Shown here: positions 56,049 through 64,000 of the stretch, piece by piece
Position numbering within the stretch: the first letter of the stretch is position 1
Layout: each line of letters begins with the position of its first letter
Assembly: GCA_036971715.1 (NCBI GenBank)
Contig: JAVHJL010000003.1
Coordinates: 3,658,001 to 3,722,000 of the forward strand
Source of the DNA: Arthrobotrys musiformis
Lineage: Eukaryota > Ascomycota > Orbiliomycetes > Orbiliales > Orbiliaceae
DNA: 64,000 nucleotides
Direction: 5' to 3'
Notes under the pieces: model-generated
Told to the model about the DNA's origin: nothing
The model's database searches: none
What the model saw: the letters and a program-made list of their open reading frames with translations, nothing else
Translations under genes and position numbers: made by a program

Positions 56049-58758
56049 CTTTCAATAATTTTTATTCTTTTCTTTATTCCTCGATTCTATTATCCTTTCG
56101 ATAAAGAAGAAGACAGTTCTACGATGCTAAAAGGACGATTCTGGAGAAGAGAGAATGGAAGAATGTTGTGATTGATTGATGGATGATGTTCTTGGACGTG
56201 TCAGCCATGGTGGATGCCAGTCAATCACGAAATGTTCAAAATGTTGTTTGAGGTACTACTCACGGAAAGGGAGAGCGAGCCAGGCAACAACTGACTTCAC
56301 AGAAGCCCACACGCACAAACAAAAATCGATTAGCAGAAGAAGAAGTGGTCGGACGGGAGAGATGGTGACAGGATATTGATATTCTTCATGAAGCTGATGA
56401 TGATGACAGAGTTCGATTGACGGTGGTGATGGTGATAGTGGTTGTGATGGTTGACAGAGGTTGATGGTTGATGGATGAGGGATGGATGGAGATGAGATTG
56501 ACTGATTGATTCTGCCTGCCTGGTTGGTGGTGGTGGTTGGTGGTCAGGAAACAGGTGGGCGTGGATGTGGTTTTGTTCAGCGTTCCTGCTGCCGTATTTT
56601 CTTTTTTCTATCAACACTAACTCAGACTAACGCCAGTTCGTGATATTATATTATTATCGTGTTCAAGACTTCGCCAGGATGGCACAAGTACCCGGCCAGC
56701 CTTTCCCCGGTGCACGATACCCACATCCTCACATACACATACACATACTACATAATATGTACATACACACAAGGTATACACTTCACCCTAGTATATGTAC
56801 TGGTATCTGCATATGCACTCCGCGAAATTGTGAGAGATGTCCTTTGGTGTTTTGGGAAAACTGGAAACTCGTCCCAATTAGCCAGCTCCGTACTATCCAG
56901 TTACAGGCTGCCCGACCAGGTTGTCAAGCACGCGTTGTTGTTTGTGTCCCGTCACGTGATTGCCCCATTCGGAAAGGAGGCAGAAGAGCGCCAAGACACC
57001 TGTCCTCGCTGGTACTAGCTCCACCGGACAGTATGCTGGTGACTGACTCCTGAGCTTCATTACGGCAATATTAGTCCATCCGTCTCCTGTTGATATCAGA
57101 AATAAGACTATCTGAAATCATGTCTCTCGGCTTCGCGAAACAGTTCGAAAGCCGCGCGAGGAATGCATCTGCACGACTATCGCTGTATACCATGTAGACA
57201 TGTACGTAGGTCTGTCTGTAGCAAAGGCGACACCTGGAACACCAGCAACCCCGAACCTCGATCATCCTAAAAATGGCACATCTCGCAGCCAGCTCTCGAT
57301 AGCTGATTCCACCAAAAACACTAACTCGGCACACTCGTACTGTACATAATAAGTACCCACTGCGTCGGTAACTCCTTTTATATGCATCTGCGTGGACAGT
57401 ACATGTCCTGCCAAAACGCGACCTCTGCTGCCCGTCAGGTACTTGCAAGGTACCATTCAACTACAGCCTAGGTAGCTCGTTCAAGGCTAGTAATTGCCCA
57501 ATATCTGCAGGATGACCTAACCGCAGAAGCGCCCTCCAATTCTCCAACGAACCAATCGATGCAAACAAGCACCCGGATTCTAACCCCCCCGCTCCTATCA
57601 TTCGTGACTTACAGTCCTATCCATCCGTCTACATACACGGGAATAAGGCTGTGCATGTGTCTGTCTACTGTATACTGCCCCTCATCTACCGATATGAACA
57701 AAAGGTCAAAAGAGCTTCATGAGAAAAAAATTTAAAAAAAGGAGTAGAATAACCGAGTGGATCTGGCGACAACCGAAATCGAAATTCCCATTCTTCCCTC
57801 CCCCATTCCTAATTTCAATCCCACGAATAGAATCGTTCGAACAGACCGTCGTCGTCTGTCAGATCTAGCTGAACGCAGCCCCCAATTTGTATTCCTCATT
57901 AGTACACATACATAACGTACCATCCCCACCTTTCTGCAAGATGATCATTGACCAGCATCGCGTGCGTGTTCGTCGCGTCTTTAGGTCCTTTGGAAAAAAA
58001 AAAACTCGAATATGAATCCGGCATGTCATTGTTACAGTACATACAGCGGAGGCTGGTTTTTTCTGTCCCGCGTGCGTGCGTGCATTGGAGGAGTTCTCTT
58101 CCATCTATTTGCCTGTTACAGGTTCTTCTTCTTTTTTTCCCGGGAAGTATATGCATGGGTTAGGTTAGAAATTTTGCTTCCGGTGGAGCCTTGCTGCCCT
58201 TTTTTCCTCTCAGGTTTTTCTTCCGTTTGACGAAGCCAAGGACCTTGTGAAGGATAGTGCGTCATATCCTGGTATTTCGAATTGATTCGTGGTCTTTTAA
58301 TTTTTTTTTCCTTCTAGAAATCTACAATTTAAGGCGACAGTTATGATGATATATTGATTAAGCTATCAAATTTATGAATCTACAGCTGCATCTATAGCTA
58401 AAGAGCAGCTCGACTTATCTCGTAAACCAAATGCTGCCGCGGATGAGCTCGACCGATCGTAAACCGAACTTCCATCCATGTGCAAGCTCCTGTGAACACC
58501 AAATCTCCACCACCGAGACGAGATAGAGGGGTCTCGTCTATATTAACCCGTTATATCCCCCTCACAAGGGCTTAAACTCTTTTTTTTTTTTCCGTGATCG
58601 GGTTCCTGCTTGTTTTGTTCAAAGCGGGAGGGGGGGTTGAAGGGAAACGCGAGCTCACGCGTTTAGTGTGGTTCAGCCTGTTAACTTTGCATCACGCTCT
58701 TTTTTTTTTGTTAGGCTTCCCGCGTGGGTTGGCATGGCTGATCGGTAACATGCTGGAT
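56049..58758. other. Gene-poor stretch upstream of the FHA gene
   Basis: Promoter/leader of the FHA gene (minus) with GATGATGATG-type repeats near 56395-56450, then about 2.2 kb with no recognised gene. Several poly-T runs occur (58128-58140, 58577-58590). A minus-strand frame at 57071-57460 has no motif and many Cys/Arg codons, likely chance. Confidence 0.4.
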
Positions 58759-58793
58759 TTCAAGTTCAATTGGCCCGTCTGGCATCAAAGCTA
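58759..58793 (+). repeat. Degenerate dispersed repeat, copy 1
   Basis: TTCAAGTT followed by TGGCCCGTCTGGCATCAAAG and CTA. It matches copy 3 with a five-base insertion and a few substitutions. Confidence 0.5.
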
Positions 58794-58895
58794 AGATGAT
58801 GGTGCACTGGACATTCATGTGAGTAAGCTTTGATTGAATGATCTTCAAAGCTTTGCCGTCCCTCTATCTATCACCTCATACCATGCGAATAACTC

Positions 58896-58917
58896 TTTTT
58901 TTTTTTTTTTTTTTTTT
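58896..58917. repeat. T22 homopolymer tract
   Basis: 22 consecutive T on the plus strand in a gene-poor region. Confidence 0.9.
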
Positions 58918-59371
58918 GGAGGATCGATATCTTGAATTTGATCTTTGGGCCAGTCACGTGATTGATCAAGTCCGAATGAGGAAATTGGAGTCGACCAATC
59001 AATGTGTTTCTTGGCATCAATCCACAGTGCAGCTTTCCTCATATCGTCCGCGGTTACTCTTTCCCTCCTACTAAAGTAGTCGGGCATATATACACTCGTG
59101 ACTCGTGATATCGAGTTACTTTTTTCTTTAATTTATTTATCGGTTTCTAGTTCTGCGTTTATTTTATTTTTCATATTATTTTAGTTTACTTTATTTTCTT
59201 TATATTTATATTTTTTCCTACAGCGGAAAGCTAGGCTATCGGCATCCAGGCCAGGGCCGGACTGTATTACGGCCCCGTGAACACCCAGCCATCTGATAGA
59301 AATCCGACATATATACACCCCCAAAGAAGAGAATTTCTGGAATCCCCAGCATCCTAATAGCCCAAAGATCA

Positions 59372-59390
59372 CCGCCTGGCATCGAGGCTA
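59372..59390 (+). repeat. Dispersed repeat, copy 2
   Basis: CCGCCTGGCATCGAGGCTA, 19 bases identical to copy 3 at 60763-60781. Confidence 0.65.
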
Positions 59391-60752
59391 AAAGATCACC
59401 AAAAAATTCCTCATGAACTCAAATTTCAAAAACCCCTCTCCTGCATCGTCCAAGCTTAAATAACACCCCCATCAAAATTTCTCAAATCTCCTGGCATAAA
59501 AAAAAATTCCGATCCAACACTAGCCCTCAATGCCATCGCCCAATCCAAACCCAGCCCTTCCAACAAAAAATCTAACAAAGGGCAGAAGAAAAAAAAGAAC
59601 AAAAACCCCCAGTCATCCAGAAATCTGCATCTTCGAGTACGAGCTCTTCCGCACCAAGAAGCTTAAGGCCACATCTTACGTCCACAAGGGCTGTCAAACT
59701 AACTACTTTCCGCACGCATGGACGCCAAAAATTTAAAGCGTCGTGAGCTCTTCGTGGTTAACTAGACTTATCGTGATAAGTCCAGCCATTGGAGGCCGTG
59801 TAGTCTGGGGAAGGCCGTGGTATAAATCGATCTTTCCTTCTGTGTTCGGGATTAAAGGTGAGGGTTTTTATGCTCGCGGTTAGTTGCGTTGGATAGATCG
59901 TGGGATTTCAAGGGTTGCGGACAAGGTCTTTAGTTGAACTGGGGCCAAGTCAACCTAGCCAGACGTCAAAGTCCTACCTTCTAAACTTTAGGTCAACTTG
60001 CCAGTCACGAACCACGATCCAGCGCACGATATAAAAAATCAATAAATCGACAAAAAAAAAAAGCGTCATGTCAAACGGTAATTACAAATAATCAATCGAT
60101 CTACCCGTCTTGAGCTTAAAGAATCACCCATGCATACAACACTCAAAGAAAGCTAAGAAGCTAAGAAGCACAAAGAAAAAAAGTTTTATAGTTCATAGAC
60201 CCCCATGTAGACTTCTACGACGTAGACTGTATCCGTCCGTCCCGCATGATCAATGCACTCCGGAAAAAGTTCCCGCTAGTCATCCCGTCGTCCGTCTTTC
60301 GTGCACCCCGGTCTCGACGTATGCACCGGCGCGCGTCGATTGATGTCACTTTTTTTGTGGCGCTTGTGAGTGAGTTTGGTAAAGGTGTTGAATACTAAGG
60401 ATGAGCTCATGAGGACTCGTACAGCATATTTCCGGCGGGTTGGCTGGGATTATATACCTGCTTAATACTATACGGTTTAAACTAAGGGTACCGTGCGTAT
60501 AGATATTGGACAGAAAATAAAATATATAAAAAATAGTCGCGAGTATCGAGTGCCGGAAGCACATGTATCACAATGCATTTTCCTGATTACTGGTTGCAAC
60601 AAATATACACACCGTTATAGCTATAGAATCCAACGGCCATGCTCGAAATAATCGGATTTTCGAGGTTCATAAGCCTAGATGTCTTTCACAAGCTCAGCGA
60701 GACAGCAGTAATTAAGTATCAAAGATGTGACGATTCAAATACATATATCACA
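59391..60752. other. Gene-poor stretch between repeat copies
   Basis: AT-rich sequence with A-runs (60052-60062) and several short open frames. None carries a recognisable domain. Confidence 0.4.
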
Positions 60753-60781
60753 TTCAAGTTGGCCGCCTGGCATCGAGGCTA
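60753..60781 (+). repeat. Dispersed repeat, copy 3
   Basis: TTCAAGTT at 60753-60760, then GG and the 19-base word shared exactly with copy 2 (60763-60781). Confidence 0.65.
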
Positions 60782-60933
60782 TATATACAAGGGATTTCGC
60801 AGACTAAAGTACTTAGGAGGCAGCTCGAGAGTGGCTTGGAAGGCCCGCAGCAGACCCGAAGGCTTTATTTCGACTCAGGCGCCTCTGTGGTATGTGTGTA
60901 TCGTAATCACATCAGATACAGGCCTCAGCGCAT

Positions 60934-61344
60934 GTGCATCCCACCGAATTCACCTTACCTAAGCCTCCACTAAAAAAAATTTCAACCCCACCAATACTCG
61001 CAATCCATACCACCGATAACTCAAAGATCTTAAAATCCCGGATAAAAACTCGTGAAAAAAGAGCGTGGAAGGTAATAAAGAAAGAGGGCCTGGCCCTTCA
61101 ATCCGACCTCGGGAGGGTACGTCCCGTTCACACTAACGACCCATACGTAGTACGTATACCCCTCCCGGGTTATATCATCTCAAAAGACGGTAATAGGAAG
61201 GTGTATACATTTTCCCAAAAAAGCTTAACGGAACGACGTGACCTTTTTTACAAAACAAAAAAAGAGGGAAGGAGGGAAATGTTGGACCCTTGGTGTGGAG
61301 CGCTTATGCTGGTGGGATTTTGGGCCGTTCTGGGGGGTATTTAA
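60934..61344 (+). CDS. Possible degraded gene fragment, weak
   Basis: An ATG-started frame of 136 codons. The part RVRPVHTNDPYVVRIPLPGY, then KVYTFSQKSL, faintly resembles a DPYVxxIL...YKVYLLxxR block seen in some uncharacterised fungal proteins. The ends look non-coding. If real it is a remnant or one exon of a gene whose other exons I cannot find. Confidence 0.2.
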   Translation: MHPTEFTLPKPPLKKISTPPILAIHTTDNSKILKSRIKTREKRAWKVIKKEGLALQSDLGRVRPVHTNDPYVVRIPLPGYIISKDGNRKVYTFSQKSLTERRDLFYKTKKEGRREMLDPWCGALMLVGFWAVLGGI

Positions 61345-62467
61345 TATTGATATAATACTAGTTTGGGTTCAGTTGAGACTGATAGCATATATATGTATAT
61401 TATATTACAGCGAAAATTGGTAGGCCTACAGAGTATCACAGATAAATATATAAATGTACTTATACATCAAGTGAAATTATCTGTCGACCGAAAGTAAATT
61501 TATAAAGAAGATGGCCTAGTCGACCTCAGCATGGTAGCCCCAACAGCGCCCGCATTAAAACCAGAATACCGATCCATCGAGATAATATAATATAATTTAA
61601 GTTCCACCGAACATCAACAGAAGCACCGTGACCGATCCGACACACCTATACGAGATAAAAAAGAAAACATCACTCGTAATCCTTCGTCCGCAACAAGTCA
61701 AATCTTTACAAAAAGAGTTAGATTTAAATTGGAGTATATACTTAAGCTTTTGTCTCAAGCGTAATCCAGATGCATTCCGCGGATATGCATACCCTGACGA
61801 AATCGCGAGTACTATCTACAAATACACAAGATCTTAAGAACCAAGACTTATAGCAGGCTTTATTATAGAGATTTTACCCGAGCATTGGCATATATATATA
61901 TTATATGGGAATACCGGCTGGACTTTCGAGTCTGTGCCTTTAATATATTGGTCACTATACTTGCTCAATATCGGGATGACGAATCCTCAACCTCTTTTTT
62001 TTTCAGTGCGAAATCCAACAGTGGACAAAGTTGGTTCAGATTTTTGTCTTCTAGGAGAAGAAAAAAAGAAAGTCTGGTTTTTTTCTTCTTGAAATGATAT
62101 ATACATTCTATTTTGCCAAAGTTTTTGAGGCTTTAGCATATATGACGGAACAAGAATATATAACCAAACATGATCGTGAGAGTGTGAGAAAAGTATATGG
62201 AAACGCCAATCTCAAAAAAGGGAAAAGAAAAAAGGTTGTTAGGAAAAGACCCTACTGAATCCCCCACATGACGTACCAGGAGAAAAGAAAGGTATGGATT
62301 TGAGGGTGGGGCAATTGGGGGGTGGGGGAATGGAGGTAGCGTGCATCGTCATTGCCTTCGTTACCGTCAATGGTCGTAAAATTCGTAAAAATTCGTAATC
62401 AGTCATAAAGTACATGAAAAGTCGTAAAAACTTTCGTCTCAAGCGGGGAACGGTGGAGTTTTTATAT
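61345..62467. other. Gene-poor stretch downstream of the CAP gene
   Basis: AT-rich 3' flank of the CAP-domain gene with many TATATA bits. A 69-codon frame at 61628-61837 has no motif. Confidence 0.4.
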
Positions 62468-63795
62468 TTATAACTCGACGTTCTCGGCGAAGTACTTGGT
62501 ACCCTTGACGTTACCAGCTGGAGTATACTCGCAGACGAGGTAGTAACCTCTTGGGCACTTGCGGTTGTAACAACCGAAGTCGGTGGTCTTCTTCCAGACC
62601 ATCTGGGTGAAATGGGCGGTTGGAAGCTGGGGTAGATTGTTAGCATGTATGATTTTTTGAGAGTAATATGGGGTTAACTTACGCTGAAGTCCTTTACTCC
62701 GGCCTTGTAGATATCGATCTCGTCGTACCAGGCCTTCATGGCGTCCTGGACGTCGGCATAACCTTCAGCAATGTTCTCACCCCATGGCTTGTCGGAGTGC
62801 TCGAAGTTGCAAAGCTTGGTGTGCTCTTCAGCAAAGTCGGCGAGCTCGGTGTTCCACTTCAATGGTGGAGCGTTGTGCTTCTCACGGTAGCTGTTGTGGG
62901 TGTCAATGCACTTGGTCTTGTCGTCTCTGGTGTCGCCAGTCTTGGCGGTGGTGGCGGTAGTGGTGGCGGCCTTGCTGCTGGAGCTTGTCTTAGCTGCGGC
63001 AGCGGTGCTGGTGGTGGGCCTGGAAGTGACCCTGATTGCTGGCTCCTCCTCCTCCTCCTCCTCCTCCTCTTCGTCAGCTGGCTTAGAGGTGGTAGTGGCG
63101 GCCTTGCTGGAAGTGGTGGAGGCCTTTGCGGTAGTGGTAGTGGCCTTGGCGGTGGTGGTGGGGGCGGCGGTAGCCTTGGTGGTGCTAGAGGGCTCGTCTT
63201 CCTCATCATCTCCATTGCCGTAGCCACCGTACGCATACGGATCCTCTTCCTCCTCGTCTGGAGTAGGCTCAGCTGGCTTTCCAATCGGGGAACTAGCGCC
63301 AGGAGTAGTAGTACTAGGCTTATCCTCAGACTTAGTATTATCGGTACCAGGAACGGTCGACGTCACGGTCTTGGTGTCAGTGACGGTCTTAGTGTCAGTG
63401 ACGGTCTTAGTGTCAGTGACGGTCTTGGTGACGGGCTTTCCGGGAACTGTCTTGGTGTAGTGCTTTGGGGGAAGTGTCTTATAGATCGTCTTATATATAT
63501 CCTTGCCCGGTACGGTCTTGGTGGTCGTCTCGGTGATTGTAATGGTGATAGGCTTGCAGGTGCTAGCGGCACCCGGTCCCGGAGAGCTAGTTGTGCCTTG
63601 CTTTCCACCAGCTGCAGGCTTGCTGGTGGTGGTGGTAGTTGGGTAGGGTCTAGCTGGCTTTCCACCTGCCTTCCTGGTAGTGGTCGTTTTGACTACTGGC
63701 GCTGGCTCATCGACCTCATCATCCACCATATATCCGTACGGCTTGGCCATAGCCGAAGCAGCGAGGAGGGCCACGGTCAAAAGGACTGGACGCAT
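62468..63795 (-). CDS. Secreted CAP/SCP (PR-1-like) protein with low-complexity spacer
   Basis: Exon 1 is 63795-62683 and exon 2 is 62626-62468, 423 aa. The 56-bp intron has GTAAGT, branch GCTAAC and acceptor CCCCAG. A signal peptide (MRPVLLTVALLAASAMA) starts the protein. Residues about 20-290 are Thr/Ser/Pro/Lys-rich with perfect TKTVTD repeats and two acidic runs (EEEEEEEEEE and DEEEEDPYAY), probably O-glycosylated. The CAP domain starts at about 296: THNSYREKHNAPPLKWN, WGENIAEGYADVQDAMKAWY, HFTQMVWKKTTDFGC (CAP1 signature) and YYLVCEYTPAGN (CAP2). CAP proteins in fungi include the Pry sterol and lipid binders and pathogenesis-related homologues. Codon use is highly biased toward C-ending codons, suggesting strong expression. 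Confidence 0.93.
63361..63430 (-). repeat. 18-bp tandem repeat in the CAP gene
   Basis: Near-perfect repeats of an 18-base unit (plus strand GTGACGGTCTTAGTGTCA) encode successive TKTVTD hexapeptides in the spacer. Confidence 0.85.
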
Positions 63796-64000
63796 GTTTG
63801 CGGTTGGTGGGTGAAAGGAGTGTGTGATATAAAAAGAATGTATATCAGTCAATCGAAAATGAATGTGAAAGTGCCGAAGCCTAACGAAGGATTGCTCCAA
63901 GTCAAGTGACTACCCAAGGATGAGGAGGAGTGATGATCTCGAATGATGAAGAACGGAATGAACGGCAAGGCAAGTCCGTGAAGTATTAATACTCCCAGCT
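63796..64000. promoter_or_regulatory. Upstream region of the CAP gene
   Basis: Proximal promoter and leader on the minus strand. A TTTTTATATC about 35 bases before the ATG is probably too close to be the TATA box. Cut by the window end. Confidence 0.3.

Noticed and set aside
57071..57460. Cys/Arg-rich minus-strand frame of 129 codons
   Set aside because: No signal peptide or domain, and stop-poor simply because of local composition.
62668..63909. 413-codon plus-strand frame opposite the CAP gene
   Set aside because: Composition (Gly/Ser/Val runs) mirrors the Thr/Glu repeats of the minus-strand protein, and the CAP motifs are on the minus strand.

Overview
The window looks like nuclear DNA of a filamentous ascomycete (Pezizomycotina). 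Many genes contain one to seven short GT..AG introns, mostly 56-175 bp and often with a CTAAC-like branch site. The families present are fungal: a Clr5-domain protein, a tyrosinase, a GH28 pectinase, an alcohol acetyltransferase-like protein, a PHO85-type cyclin and an LSm4 with an RGG tail. No rRNA, tRNA, CRISPR array or intact transposon was recognised. I cannot fix the genus; a class such as Orbiliomycetes is only a guess.

Layout. 1-5 kb: the 3' end of a gene cut by the left edge, an alcohol acetyltransferase-like gene with an apparent frame break, and an F-box-like gene. 6-19 kb is a compact housekeeping block: LSM4, a mitochondrial PPR protein, a coiled-coil protein of unknown function, EXO70, a small basic ORF and a cytosolic phospholipase A2 with a mitochondrial-type N terminus. 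19-23 kb: two divergent secreted proteins that look like distant paralogues. 23-34 kb is gene-poor, holding one cyclin and one small two-exon gene. 34-47 kb is accessory in character: GH28 polygalacturonase-type enzyme, an ISG12/IFI6-like membrane protein, an F-box protein, a Clr5/ankyrin-like protein, an F-box/TPR protein and an eight-exon tyrosinase. 49-56 kb: an F-box/propeller-like gene and an FHA-domain nuclear protein. 56-62.5 kb is another gene-poor stretch with short dispersed repeats. The right end is a secreted CAP (PR-1/SCP) protein with a long Thr/Lys/Glu-rich spacer.

The genes do not form a recognisable biosynthetic cluster or operon-like system. Convergent and divergent pairs dominate (LSM4/PPR, unknown/EXO70, PLA2/secreted A, secreted A/B, GH28/ISG12-like, F-box/Clr5, TPR/tyrosinase). 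Exon structures were derived by hand from open frames, splice consensus and phase. Where stated, the summed exons give an exact multiple of three. No similarity search was possible, so family calls rest on recognised motifs.
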